Shown here: one piece after another, positions 24,291 to 32,387 of the stretch | How the letters are laid out: every line of letters starts with the position of its first letter | Numbering within the stretch: the stretch's first letter is position 1 | Notes under the pieces: model-generated | The model's input: the letters and a program-made list of their open reading frames with translations, nothing else | What the model was told of the DNA's origin: nothing | Databases searched by the model: none | Position numbers and translations under genes: made by a program | Source: FLUQ01 sp031550605 | Lineage (GTDB): Bacteria > Desulfobacterota > Desulfovibrionia > Desulfovibrionales > Desulfovibrionaceae | NCBI GenBank assembly: GCA_031550605.1 | Contig: JAVBOK010000011.1 | Location: forward strand, 1-64,000 | Length of the DNA stretch: 64,000 nucleotides | Direction of reading: 5' to 3'

Positions 24291-25283
24291 TTATTTGCTT
24301 TTCAGCCAGGGCATCATGCCGCGCAGTTGGGCGCCCACAACCTCAATGGGGTGTTCGGCCTGCAGGCGGCGGGTGGCCTTGAAACTGGCCATGCCGGCTT
24401 TGTACTCAAGAATGAAATCGCGGGCGAAGATGCCCTGCTGGATTTCGGCCAGAACCTTTTTCATTTCTTTTTTGGTCCCGTCGTTGATGATGCGCTTGCC
24501 GATGACGTAATCGCCGTATTCGGCCGTATCGCTGATGGATCCGCGCATTTTGGCGAAACCGCCTTCATAGAGCAGGTCCACGATCAGTTTGACTTCGTGC
24601 AGGCATTCGAAATAGGCCATCTCCGGCTGGTATCCGGCTTCGACCAGGGTCTCGAACCCGGCCTGGATCAGGGCGGAAAGGCCGCCGCACAGCACGGTCT
24701 GTTCGCCGAACAGGTCGGTTTCCGTCTCTTCGCGGAAGGTTGTTTCAATAACCCCGGACCGGGCGCCGCCGATACCGCGGGCATAGGCCAGGGCCTTTTT
24801 CAGGGCGTTCTTGCTGGCGTCCTGATGGATGGCCACCAGGCAGGGCACGCCGCCGCCTTCGGTAAAGGTGCGGCGGACCAGATGTCCGGGACCTTTGGGC
24901 GCGATCATGAACACGTCCACGTCTTTGGGCGGCGTGATCTGCCCGAAGTGGATATTGAAGCCGTGGGCGAACAGCAGGGATTTGCCCTTTTTCAGGTGCG
25001 GTTTGATGTCCTTTTCGTACACTTCGGCCTGGTACTGGTCGGGCAGCAGGATCATGATCATGTCCGCTTTTTTCGCGGCATCGGCCACCGCCATGGGGGC
25101 AAAGCCGTGTTCTTTGGCCAGGTCATAGTTGGGGCCGCCGGGCCGCTGGGCCACAATGACGTCCATGCCGGAATCGCGCAGATTCAGCGCATGGGCGTGC
25201 CCCTGGCTGCCGTATCCGACGATGGCGATGGTTTTGTCTTTCAGGGTCTTCATATCCGCGTCTTTGTCGTAATAAACCTTCAT
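24291..25283 (-). CDS. ilvC: Ketol-acid reductoisomerase, class I
   Basis: A 330-residue enzyme of valine, leucine and isoleucine synthesis that rearranges and reduces acetolactate or acetohydroxybutyrate with NAD(P)H. The Rossmann motif is AIVGYGSQGHAHALNLRDSG. The C-terminal domain has FGEQTVLCGGLSALIQAGFE and YFECLHEVKLIVDLLYEGG with the Mg-binding acidic residues. The start MKVYYDKDAD (25283) has GGAG upstream; the frame extends 11 codons further. ilvH is upstream across a stem-loop-rich spacer. Confidence 0.97.
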   Translation of the reverse strand: MKVYYDKDADMKTLKDKTIAIVGYGSQGHAHALNLRDSGMDVIVAQRPGGPNYDLAKEHGFAPMAVADAAKKADMIMILLPDQYQAEVYEKDIKPHLKKGKSLLFAHGFNIHFGQITPPKDVDVFMIAPKGPGHLVRRTFTEGGGVPCLVAIHQDASKNALKKALAYARGIGGARSGVIETTFREETETDLFGEQTVLCGGLSALIQAGFETLVEAGYQPEMAYFECLHEVKLIVDLLYEGGFAKMRGSISDTAEYGDYVIGKRIINDGTKKEMKKVLAEIQQGIFARDFILEYKAGMASFKATRRLQAEHPIEVVGAQLRGMMPWLKSK

Positions 25284-25313
25284 GACATCTCCGTAGGTGG
25301 TTCGTACTGATTT

Positions 25314-25448
25314 CATGACCCGGCCACCGGCCGGGTCATGGGGATCGCTTCGCCAGAAAACATGCTTTCGGGTTCGCTTGCGCCGCCTGCGGCGGCGGGC
25401 CGGACTTCCGTCCGGCGGGAAACCCTTTCATGATGAATGATGAAAGGG
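25314..25448 (-). promoter_or_regulatory. Four consecutive stem-loops between ilvH and ilvC
   Basis: In the 168-base spacer there are perfect stems at 25314-25340 (12 bp, CATGACCCGGCC), 25381-25397 (7 bp), 25399-25416 (7 bp) and 25423-25448 (9 bp, CCCTTTCAT). The one nearest ilvH is followed by TTT on the minus strand and could end transcription weakly; the one nearest ilvC lies about 30 bases before its start codon. This could be an attenuator, an RNA-processing region or a REP-like block. No leader peptide rich in branched-chain residues was found. Confidence 0.5.
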
Positions 25449-25451
25449 CCT

Positions 25452-25946
25452 TTATTCTTTCGCCTCCGGCTGATTGGAGCGGCGCAGAGCCACCGTGCCC
25501 GTCCGGGCCATTTCCTTGATTCCGAAATTTTCCAGCAGGCCCAGAACGGCCTGCAATTTTTCATAATTGCCGGTCACTTCCAGGGTCAGGTCGTTCAGGC
25601 TGACATCCACGACCTTGCAGCGAAAGATGTCGGCCAGACGCAGCACCTCGCCCCGGCGCGACTCTTCGGCCTGAACCTTGACCAGCATCATTTCCCGCTC
25701 GACAGTCACAATATCGTGAAAATCCACAACCTTGACCACCGTGATCAGCTTGCGCAGCTGTTTGACGATCTGCTCAATGATCTGGGCGTCGCCGTTGGTG
25801 GTGATGGTCATGTGCGACAGGCCTTTTTCCAGATGCGGGGCCACGTGCAGCGATTCAATGTTGAAGCCCCGGCCGGAAAAAAGCCCCGCCACGCGGGAAA
25901 GAACGCCCGGCTCATTTTCCACAAGAACGGAAAGAACGCAACGCAT
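25452..25946 (-). CDS. ilvH: Acetolactate synthase small (regulatory) subunit
   Basis: A 164-residue protein with an N-terminal ACT domain (RCVLSVLVENEPGVLSRVAG, then FSGRGFNIESLHV) and a C-terminal IlvN/IlvH domain with VVDVSLNDLTLEVTGNYEK. It confers feedback control by valine on the catalytic subunit. The start MRCVLSV (25946) begins the ACT fold directly. The large-subunit gene ilvB, usually adjacent, is not in the window. ilvC is downstream. Confidence 0.95.
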   Translation of the reverse strand: MRCVLSVLVENEPGVLSRVAGLFSGRGFNIESLHVAPHLEKGLSHMTITTNGDAQIIEQIVKQLRKLITVVKVVDFHDIVTVEREMMLVKVQAEESRRGEVLRLADIFRCKVVDVSLNDLTLEVTGNYEKLQAVLGLLENFGIKEMARTGTVALRRSNQPEAKE

Positions 25947-25994
25947 GCGGCACCTGCTCTCCGCCGCCGGGCGACAGCCCGCGCGGCTCATGAT

Positions 25995-26015
25995 AAAAGG
26001 GGGCGCCAAACCCCC
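25995..26015 (-). terminator. Terminator after the DUF465 gene
   Basis: On the minus strand GGGGG, a seven-base loop and CCCCC are followed by TTTT. It lies between the DUF465 gene and ilvH, so ilvH may have its own promoter in the remaining 50 bases. The stem is short but the T-run is in place. Confidence 0.55.
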
Positions 26016-26047
26016 GTTCCGCCCCTCCGGACGGCACTGGTCAACGA

Positions 26048-26278
26048 TTATTTGTCGTTGCGGGCATAGCGTTCCAGAATGGTGACCATCTTGGTCTTGC
26101 CTTCCAGTTTTTGCTTTTTCAACTGCCTGACCTGCATTTCTTCGGCGGGAGTGCGGTACGCTTTCGACTCCAGCTTTTCGAGCTGCTTTTCATACAGGGC
26201 GTGTTCGCCTTGCAACGTGCGGAGTTCCTCGTCAAGAGGGGCATATTTTTCCAGCAATGCGCGCTCTCTTTGATCCAT
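26048..26278 (-). CDS. DUF465 family small coiled-coil protein
   Basis: A 76-residue, strongly helical protein, MDQRERALLEKYAPLDEELR to KMVTILERYARNDK, matching the short DUF465/YdcH-type family. Almost the whole protein is predicted coiled coil. The biochemical role of the family is not established. A strong AGGAGG site lies upstream of the ATG, fixing the start within a much longer open frame. The DUF167 gene is upstream by 14 bases. Confidence 0.75.
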   Translation of the reverse strand: MDQRERALLEKYAPLDEELRTLQGEHALYEKQLEKLESKAYRTPAEEMQVRQLKKQKLEGKTKMVTILERYARNDK

Positions 26279-26292
26279 AACACACTCCTCCT

Positions 26293-26610
26293 TTAGGGTG
26301 CACCCGGGGGGCATAAAGCCCCCCAGTTCAGTTCTTGGGTCGCTGTCAGCAGCAGGGTTTTCTGCCGCGCCGTTTCGCCGCCGACGATGCGCAGCCGGTT
26401 GGGGCGTACCCCCAGCTGCTTTGCCACAAAGGCGACCAGGGTTTCGTTCGCTTTGTTGTCCACCGCCTGGGCCGCGACGCGCACGCGCAGCCGTCCGTCC
26501 GTTTCGCCCGTGATTTCGCTCCGTTTCGCCCCCGGCTGCACCCGGACGAAAATATGCCAGGCGCCGTCTCCCAGGGGTTTCAGCCAGGCCGGGCAGGGTG
26601 TTGCCGTCAC
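26293..26610 (-). CDS. DUF167 (YggU-like) protein
   Basis: A 105-residue protein with the DUF167 signature: VRVQPGAKRSEITG, RLRVRVAAQAVDNKANETLV and RIVGGETARQKTLLL. The structure of this family is known but its function is not; it often lies beside YggT or YggS, and YggT is indeed the next gene upstream. Confidence 0.88.
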   Translation of the reverse strand: MTATPCPAWLKPLGDGAWHIFVRVQPGAKRSEITGETDGRLRVRVAAQAVDNKANETLVAFVAKQLGVRPNRLRIVGGETARQKTLLLTATQELNWGALCPPGAP

Positions 26611-26704
26611 GGTGCATCTCCGGGGCGGGCCGCTGTCGTTCCCGGCAACGCTACCTCACGTTGCCGCCTTTCCGCAAGCGTCTCTTCGCGGCATCCGCCC
26701 GTGC

Positions 26705-27028
26705 TCACAATGCCGGCCCGGAACCCACAAGCATCAGCACGGCCAGATGGTTCAGGCTGCGGATCAGGACCAGATCAAGGAACTGCAGGGCCAGGATGAT
26801 CACAACCGGCGATAGGTCGAGCCCGTTGATGTAGGTGAAGGGCAGGTATCGCCTGACCCGCCACAGCACCGGCTCCGTCAGGTTTCGCAGGGTGCGCACG
26901 ATGGGGTTGTACGGGTCGGGGTTGACCCAGGAAAGCAGCGCGGAAATGATAATGACCCAGGTATACAGCCAGATGACCGTATGCAGGATATAGGCGGTCG
27001 CGGAAATCAGGGTGGACAGAAAGTACAT
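26705..27028 (-). CDS. YggT family membrane protein
   Basis: A 107-residue inner-membrane protein with hydrophobic segments near residues 5-35 and 70-100. The central motif is SWVNPDPYNPIVRTLRNLTE. YggT proteins are linked with cell-envelope and osmotic functions, and in several bacteria with division-site factors, but have no defined activity. GGAGG lies upstream of the ATG. The pairing with DUF167 is typical. Confidence 0.88.
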   Translation of the reverse strand: MYFLSTLISATAYILHTVIWLYTWVIIISALLSWVNPDPYNPIVRTLRNLTEPVLWRVRRYLPFTYINGLDLSPVVIILALQFLDLVLIRSLNHLAVLMLVGSGPAL

Positions 27029-27088
27029 GGAACCTCCGGAAAGACGGCTTTTCGGCTTATTTTTGCCTTAGTGCCCGGAAGAATCAAG

Positions 27089-27122
27089 CAAAAAAACGGG
27101 ACCCCCGCGGGCGCGGGCCCGC
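27089..27122 (-). terminator. Terminator after the HAD-hydrolase gene
   Basis: A GC-rich inverted repeat (GCGGGC / GCCCGC, with further pairing outside) just past the HAD stop is followed on the minus strand by a run of at least six T. It separates the HAD gene from yggT. Confidence 0.7.
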
Positions 27123-27123
27123 G

Positions 27124-27750
27124 TCAAAACCGCAGCATGGTGCTGATCCGGGCAAAACTGTCGATATGGAGCAAGGCGTCAAGATCCGGATTGGCAAAAC
27201 TCCAGAACGGCACGCCCGCCGCGCGCGACGCCTGCTGGTCCACCAGGGAATCGCCCACGAAAGCCACCGCGTCCGGGGCGGCCGACCATGCGCCGAGTAT
27301 CTGCAACAGCCCGTCGGGGTCCGGTTTGGGTCTGGCGTTGCTGATGGTCATCACCGGCAGGAAGAATTCCGCCAGACCGAAATGCCGCAGCACTTCGTGC
27401 ACGGAATCGCTGCGATTGGTGCACATGGCCAGCGGCAGTCCCGCCCGGTGCGCCGCCCGCAGAAAATCGGCCATGCCCGGTTCCGGCCGCATCAGCGGCA
27501 TGAAATGCTCACGGTACCGCATGGTGCGGCGCGCTTCAACGGCCGCTTCACGCCGGTCTTCCGGAACCAAGTGCCGCATCACTTCATCTGTGGAAACCAT
27601 GTGCGCCCAGGCCGCCTGGGTTTCCGTCAGGGGCGGCAGGCCCGCGGCGGTCAGAATGTGGTTGTAGTAGGCCGTGTTGGCGTCTTTGGAATCAAAAAGC
27701 ACGCCGTCGCAGTCGAAAATGAGGCCGCGGATCTGGTTTTGTCCCCTCAT
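27124..27750 (-). CDS. HAD-superfamily hydrolase (phosphoglycolate phosphatase-like)
   Basis: A 208-residue cytoplasmic HAD phosphatase. All four motifs are visible: I, FDCDGVLFDS; II, CTNRS; III, the Lys in ARPKPDPDG; IV, FVGDSLVDQQA. The alpha-helical cap between motifs I and II fits the subfamily with phosphoglycolate phosphatases and beta-phosphoglucomutases. The start MRGQNQIRG (27750) follows the upstream gene stop by four bases. The substrate is unknown. Confidence 0.88.
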   Translation of the reverse strand: MRGQNQIRGLIFDCDGVLFDSKDANTAYYNHILTAAGLPPLTETQAAWAHMVSTDEVMRHLVPEDRREAAVEARRTMRYREHFMPLMRPEPGMADFLRAAHRAGLPLAMCTNRSDSVHEVLRHFGLAEFFLPVMTISNARPKPDPDGLLQILGAWSAAPDAVAFVGDSLVDQQASRAAGVPFWSFANPDLDALLHIDSFARISTMLRF

Positions 27751-27754
27751 GCAT

Positions 27755-28651
27755 TTATCCTGCGGGACAGAGAAGCATTTCAGGTGAACGGGAAAGGTGC
27801 GGGCTGTTTTCCGGCGGCCGTGAATGCCCGAGCGCCCGCCACAGGGGCAGGCAGGCCCACAACGTCGCGGCGCGCAGATGCGGGGGCCAGTCCGCGATGC
27901 ATTCGGCCGCCTCTTCCGGCAGGGGCAGCAGCATGCCTGCATCCAGCATGTGCTGCCGCATTTCCGGATGCGCGGAAACGAAAACGGCTTCAGGCGGCAT
28001 GAACGCGGCCATGGCGGCCAGGCAGGGCCGCCAGTCGGGGCCGCTCGCGGCGGTATCCGGCGGTGTGAAGAACAGGTCCCGCGCGGCGGCGTGCACAGCG
28101 GCGGGGTTTTCGTCCTCCGTGCCGACGGGGTCGCGCAGGGACGCGGCCAAGGCTCCGCCCGCGGACAGAACTTTTTCCCGCAGTTCGGCCAGTTCCAGCA
28201 GGCGTTCTTCCAGGTCCCAGGTCAGCAGCAGGACGCGCTGGGCGGCGGCCGGCGCGCCGGCGGGCGGATTCGCGCCGGCGGATGCGGCAGCGGGAGCGAT
28301 TCCGGCAAAGCGCTTGAGCCGGTCCTTCTCTCCGGCGGACAGGGAACGGGGCAGGCCGCCGCTTTTCGCGGCGGCCGCTCCCGCCCATAAACCGGGGTCA
28401 TCCGCGATGCCCAGGGCTTCGCCGGCGGCCAGCAGGTCCGCCAGGGCAGATGCCGCCTCTGCCGGGGGAAAAGGGTAGCCTGCGGGGTGAAACCAGCCGT
28501 CGCCGGCCGTGCCGGGGGGCGGCGTTCCGTCAAGGGGCAGGCCGGGATGCATGAACAGCACGCCGGGGGGCACGGCAGGGGGCGCAAGCTGCCGGTGCAG
28601 CGTGGGCGCATAGATCAGAAGGCGGCTGGCGGTGCGGTTTGAAACGGTCAT
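27755..28651 (-). CDS. Hypothetical protein, Ala/Pro-rich
   Basis: A 298-residue protein I do not recognise. It has no signal peptide or membrane segment. It starts MTVSNRTASRLLIYAPTLHR, has an Ala/Pro-rich stretch near residues 115-140, and then VLLLTWDLEERLLELAEL, a likely helix. Its stop is four bases before the HAD phosphatase start, so the two are co-translated and may share a task. Length and codon use are consistent with a real gene. Confidence 0.65.
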   Translation of the reverse strand: MTVSNRTASRLLIYAPTLHRQLAPPAVPPGVLFMHPGLPLDGTPPPGTAGDGWFHPAGYPFPPAEAASALADLLAAGEALGIADDPGLWAGAAAAKSGGLPRSLSAGEKDRLKRFAGIAPAAASAGANPPAGAPAAAQRVLLLTWDLEERLLELAELREKVLSAGGALAASLRDPVGTEDENPAAVHAAARDLFFTPPDTAASGPDWRPCLAAMAAFMPPEAVFVSAHPEMRQHMLDAGMLLPLPEEAAECIADWPPHLRAATLWACLPLWRALGHSRPPENSPHLSRSPEMLLCPAG

Positions 28652-28876
28652 GCGGATCCTGGCTGGCTATGGTGGTATGCTGACTCCCAGTGTAGCCGTT
28701 CCCGCTCCGCTCCGCAATGGCGGCGGCGCACTGTGCCGCGATGAACGCCGAGCTTCCGCCGGCGCGCCTTCCCCTGCATCCGGCTCGATCCCTGCCTGTT
28801 GATCCCGCGAGCGCAAGCCGCCCGTCTTGACCGGGCGGGAACGCTGCTATATTTACAGAGTACGCAAGGAGGCATC
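28652..28876. promoter_or_regulatory. Divergent promoter region before tatA
   Basis: A 225-base gap between the divergent hypothetical gene (minus) and tatA (plus). It must hold promoters for both directions; no clear -35/-10 pair stands out by eye. The tatA ribosome site AAGGAGG is at 28866-28872. Confidence 0.4.
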
Positions 28877-29080
28877 ATGCCCCATTTAAGCATGTCGGAA
28901 ATTCTCATAATCCTGGTCGTGGCCGTTGTGCTCTTCGGATACAAGAAATTGCCGGAAGTGGGCAAGGGGCTCGGGCGCGGCATAAAGAATTTCAAGCGGT
29001 CGCTCAGTGAGCCGGACGAGATAGACATCACCCCCAAGACCCCGCAGCAGGAACCGGAAAAGAAGAAGAACGACGCCTGA
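28877..29080 (+). CDS. tatA: Sec-independent translocase protein TatA/E
   Basis: A 67-residue protein with one N-terminal membrane helix (SEILIILVVAVVLFGYKKLP), the conserved FG hinge, an amphipathic helix (KLPEVGKGLGRGIKNFKRS) and an acidic/basic tail. It forms the pore of the twin-arginine system. It matters here because HmcB has a Tat-type signal. A strong AAGGAGG lies five bases upstream. It is a single gene followed by its own terminator; tatB and tatC are not in the window. Confidence 0.93.
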   Translation: MPHLSMSEILIILVVAVVLFGYKKLPEVGKGLGRGIKNFKRSLSEPDEIDITPKTPQQEPEKKKNDA

Positions 29081-29125
29081 GCCCCGCCTGCCGGGCGTAG
29101 CGGGCGCGTCAGCTTGCGCCGTCAT

Positions 29126-29179
29126 CCGCCGTTGCCGCGCGCTGTCACAACAGATGACGCCGCGCGGCGGCGGTTTTTT
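29126..29179 (+). terminator. Terminator after tatA
   Basis: CCGCCG and CCGCGCG (29126-29141, with a three-base bulge) pair with CGCGCGG and CGGCGG (29161-29173). A run of six T follows at 29174-29179. It lies 45 bases after the tatA stop and before the convergent cbiK gene. Confidence 0.8.
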
Positions 29180-29204
29180 CGGGCGTGGACCGCGCGCATC
29201 TTCA

Positions 29205-30059
29205 TCAGGCTGTATCCGCGGTGCGCGTTTCCCCGGCGCCGGGAATACGGTCCAGTTCCGCCAGGGCTTCGGTCAGGCGGTCGACCCACATGGCGGCAAT
29301 GACGTCGTGTTCCACCATCCCCCGGGCCGCGACGCGGCAGCATATCCCGGCTTTTTCCAGCGTGTTCCGCCATGTCCCGGGCCCCTTGCCGGCCATGTCG
29401 CGGGCGGCGTGCCGCCCCGGCAGAGCGAAAAAGGGGACCAGGCAGGCCCTGGCCACGCCCTTTTTCCGCAGTTCGGGCAGCAGGGTTTCCACCCCCGCAG
29501 CCGCATTCAGCGTGCCCAGAAAAACAGGGGGATCCCCCCGGAGCAAAAGGGCCGCAAGATCCCGGTACCATGCCTGCGCGGCGTGTCTGGCCCCGTGCCC
29601 CACCCAGATCACGGCTTCCTGCGCCGGGGGGGACGGGGGCGCGACCCGGCGCATGGCCTCCGCCATGTGGACGAGGGATGCTTCGTCCGCCAGCAGGGAG
29701 CGCCCCACGACGACGGAAAGTTCCGGATGTTTTTTCCGGCTCAGGGCGGCCTGATGCAGCAGTTCGGCGTGTTCCGCGCCGGGAACCAGATGCAGCGGCT
29801 GTACCGCGACGCGGCGGATGCCGTCGCGGACGAACAGGGAAAGGGCTTTGGCGACGCCGGCGCCGGGGGACTGCCCCGGCGTCAGGGCGGGACGGCGCGC
29901 CGCGTGCCGCGCGGTAAAGGCCCAGCGCAGAACGTTTGCGGGAAAGGCCGCGCGGACCTTTTCCTCGAACGCGCGCAGAGCCGGGGCCGCGTTGCGGGTC
30001 CCGGCTCCGAAGGCGACCAGTAATATGCCGCGCGGGCTCTCCCGTGCCGTTTCCGTCAT
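29205..30059 (-). CDS. cbiK: Sirohydrochlorin cobaltochelatase, CbiK type
   Basis: A 284-residue class II chelatase that inserts Co2+ (or Fe2+) into sirohydrochlorin for cobalamin or siroheme/heme synthesis. The start GILLVAFGAGTRN is typical. The two metal-handling histidines are at residue 155 (WVGHGARH) and residue 217 (LPGRHAARDMAG), close to the positions described for the Desulfovibrio enzymes. There is no signal peptide, so this is the cytoplasmic form. The start MTETARESP (30059) is taken; the longer frame lies within upstream non-coding DNA and the next gene. Confidence 0.9.
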   Translation of the reverse strand: MTETARESPRGILLVAFGAGTRNAAPALRAFEEKVRAAFPANVLRWAFTARHAARRPALTPGQSPGAGVAKALSLFVRDGIRRVAVQPLHLVPGAEHAELLHQAALSRKKHPELSVVVGRSLLADEASLVHMAEAMRRVAPPSPPAQEAVIWVGHGARHAAQAWYRDLAALLLRGDPPVFLGTLNAAAGVETLLPELRKKGVARACLVPFFALPGRHAARDMAGKGPGTWRNTLEKAGICCRVAARGMVEHDVIAAMWVDRLTEALAELDRIPGAGETRTADTA

Positions 30060-30093
30060 GGACCGCAGCGGGGGCGCGTTGCCGCCTTTTCGT

Positions 30094-30576
30094 TCACGCA
30101 AGCCCCCTGGCCATGCGCCGGGCCTTGTCGTGTTCTGCCAGCAGGCGCAGGTGCTTCTGCTCCTCTTCGATACACGCCTGGATATGCGGGATTTCCGATT
30201 CCGGCACCATATGGCGCATGGCGTTGAAAAAAAGGATGGTGTCCTTTTCAAAATACATGGCCTGCATCAGGGGCCTGTCCCGCAGCAGTTCCTGCTGTTC
30301 CGGCATAAACAGGCTGTGGCTGTTCAGCAGAATGTCGACGTACTCAAGATATTCCGGGGCGGAGCTTCCGGCGGGCAGAGAAAGGCCCCCGACGCGCTGC
30401 AGCATGGCCTGAAAAATTTTCTCGTGGCGCTGTTCCTCTTTGGCCATGAAGGTGAAAAAATCCCTGTCTTCCTGTTCCGCCGCTCCGGATGCGGCGCTTA
30501 CGTAAAAGCCGTGCCCGCGGCGTTCTATTTCTACTGCGGCGGCAATGACGTCCGCCGCGTTGACAAAGCTGGCCAT
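30094..30576 (-). CDS. Ferritin-like diiron protein (rubrerythrin-like)
   Basis: A 160-residue four-helix protein. Likely iron ligands are in AVEIERRGHGFY near residue 16, KEEQRHE (47-52) and CIEEEQKHLRLL near the C-terminus. There is no rubredoxin domain, so it is a short rubrerythrin-related protein, probably in peroxide or oxygen defence or iron handling in the cytoplasm. The start MASFVNAADV (30576) has GAGG upstream and lies 46 bases inside the end of the M15 peptidase gene, in another frame. Confidence 0.82.
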   Translation of the reverse strand: MASFVNAADVIAAAVEIERRGHGFYVSAASGAAEQEDRDFFTFMAKEEQRHEKIFQAMLQRVGGLSLPAGSSAPEYLEYVDILLNSHSLFMPEQQELLRDRPLMQAMYFEKDTILFFNAMRHMVPESEIPHIQACIEEEQKHLRLLAEHDKARRMARGLA

Positions 30577-31565
30577 GGCGTATCCTCGGGTTGGGGTGGG
30601 CGGAAAATCGTGCGCCCGGCGCATGAAGCGCGGGCTTCGCCTATAATAGGCTGCTTCGGCGCGCCTTTCAAGAAGAAAGGGCGGCCGGCGGAGTCCGATC
30701 CGGCGTGGGGCTTGGCGGGGTGCAGCAACTCGGGACGGTATTCGAAGTGCATGAAATCAAAGGCGCTCCATTTGCCGCCCCAGATGAATCCTTCCGCTTC
30801 AAACGCGTCCACCACAGCCTGAGGATATCCGCGCCGGACGGCGGTGACGCGTTCGGGAGACGGGCGCCACAGCCAGTACAGGCCTCTGTCCGCGTTCAGG
30901 TCAATGGCGATGCCGAAGGCGTGGGCGGAAAGCTGCCCCGTGTCCTTGACCGGCCGCCAGATGAAGGTGCCTGCCAGCGGCAGGACATACGCCGTGTCCG
31001 CGGGGTGGGCGGCCAGGTGATTTTTCAGGCGGGCCGCCACCCGCCGGAGGGCGGCGGATGCGCCGTGGCGGCGGTTGAAGGGCACGGACTGTCCCAGAAA
31101 ATCGACGGTTTCGCAGTTGGCGCGCACGGCTTCGGCGCTGCCGCCGTACAGAGCCTTGAGCAGGGGGATGCAGCGCGTCCGTCCGGGGTCAAAGCCCCCG
31201 GCGGGCATACGGCCGCCCGCGCCCGCCGGATAGGGCCGGGCCAGGGTGTCCGCCAGGGTGGCGGGGAAGGGCATCTCTTTCGGCGGATGCTTGACCAGGA
31301 TGGCGGCGAGCAGGGGAATCGGGGCCTGATCGTCCTTGCGGGAGATCAGATAATACCCGTTCCCGCCGGGCACGACGTCCGGGGCGAACTGGTCCATCAG
31401 CGCGGGATAGGTCTGGCGCAGCAGGCGCGCCAGACCGGCTGCCCTGGTTTTGTCCTTTTCCGCGGCGCCATGGGACGGCGGTGCCGTATCCGCGGCGGAC
31501 GCGGGGCAACAGGCCAGCAGCAGAACGCCCGCCAGGACCAGCAGCGGAGCGCGGCCCGGCCGCAT
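30531..31565 (-). CDS. M15-family peptidase (D-Ala-D-Ala carboxypeptidase-like), exported
   Basis: A 344-residue protein with a signal peptide (LLVLAGVLLLACCPASAADT) and a C-terminal zinc peptidase domain. The M15 motif SAHAFGIAID supplies one His and the Asp; the second His is in FDFMHFEYRPELL. Such enzymes trim peptidoglycan peptides in the periplasm. After the catalytic motif there is an unusual tail of about 65 residues whose last 15 codons overlap the ferritin-like gene. The start lies one base after the darP stop, with GGAG inside darP. Confidence 0.85.
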   Translation of the reverse strand: MRPGRAPLLVLAGVLLLACCPASAADTAPPSHGAAEKDKTRAAGLARLLRQTYPALMDQFAPDVVPGGNGYYLISRKDDQAPIPLLAAILVKHPPKEMPFPATLADTLARPYPAGAGGRMPAGGFDPGRTRCIPLLKALYGGSAEAVRANCETVDFLGQSVPFNRRHGASAALRRVAARLKNHLAAHPADTAYVLPLAGTFIWRPVKDTGQLSAHAFGIAIDLNADRGLYWLWRPSPERVTAVRRGYPQAVVDAFEAEGFIWGGKWSAFDFMHFEYRPELLHPAKPHAGSDSAGRPFFLKGAPKQPIIGEARASCAGRTIFRPPQPEDTPWPALSTRRTSLPPQ

Positions 31566-31566
31566 G

Positions 31567-32082
31567 CTATGTCTGCTCCTGCAGGGCTTTCAATATTCGG
31601 AACAGCTCACGGTACGCTTTGGGCGGCCGCTTTTTTTCTCGTTCCTGCCTGGCGGTAAGGGCCAGATGCCGCAGACGGGGCAGTTCCGCGGCGGGCCAGT
31701 CCGCCGCCAGATCGCGCAGCGCCTGTTCCAGGTCTTCGCCCCCGGCGTTCACCAAATTGTCGCGCAGGTTTTCCACACGGTGCAGGGCGGCGGTTTCGGC
31801 CCGGCCGGGGGCGCGGTGGGCGTCCAGCTTTTCGCGCACAGCGTCTTCGTCCGTTTCACGCATCAGGCGGCCGATATACTGCATCTGGCGGCGCCTTGCC
31901 TCATGGCCGGTGTATTTTTTCCATTCGGCAATGGCCCTGACCAGATCCGGCGGCAGGCCGAAACCGTCCAGCACGGAAAGCGGCAACGCCGCCAGGGCGG
32001 CGCCCATATCCTGGGCCGCCGTGCTTTCCCGTTTTTTTTGCGAACGGCTTTTGCCGTCCTCGTCATCATATGGTGCAGTCAT
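31567..32082 (-). CDS. darP: Ribosome biogenesis factor DarP (YjgA, DUF615)
   Basis: A 171-residue protein. The start region SRSQKKRESTAAQDMGAALA and the segment IAEWKKYTGHEARRRQMQYI are typical of DUF615, a factor that aids late assembly of the 50S subunit. The start MTAPYDDEDG (32082) is chosen because the upstream frame is GC-rich read-through. It is directly followed by the M15 gene. Confidence 0.88.
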   Translation of the reverse strand: MTAPYDDEDGKSRSQKKRESTAAQDMGAALAALPLSVLDGFGLPPDLVRAIAEWKKYTGHEARRRQMQYIGRLMRETDEDAVREKLDAHRAPGRAETAALHRVENLRDNLVNAGGEDLEQALRDLAADWPAAELPRLRHLALTARQEREKKRPPKAYRELFRILKALQEQT

Positions 32083-32387
32083 AAAAAATACGCCTTTATC
32101 CCGGGGGATTCCGTCGTTGCAACCTTTTTCTGTCCCGCGCGGAACGGACAGGGCTCTTGTCGCGGGGGCAGGGGGCGGAACCCCCTGACCGCCAATCCGC
32201 GAGGCGCAGCCCCGCCCGGATTGAGGCCAACCCCGCAAGGCCGGGCTTTGTCACGGCACGCCCGCTCCGGCGCTTTGCGGCGGCAATGGATGCCGCCCGC
32301 GCCTGCGTGGAAACCTGTTGCCCAAAAAGACTCCGGCATCAGCCGCCGCGAGGCGGAGCCTCTCTCCCGCGGCCTTGGTTTGCCCAC
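32083..32387. other. 305-base gene-free stretch between the ubiA-like gene and darP
   Basis: GC-rich, with several short inverted repeats (for example around 32160-32185 and 32330-32370) but no clear terminator with a T-run and no gene. A TTTTTC tract near 32125 may mark a promoter or terminator area for darP. Nothing else is supported. Confidence 0.4.
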
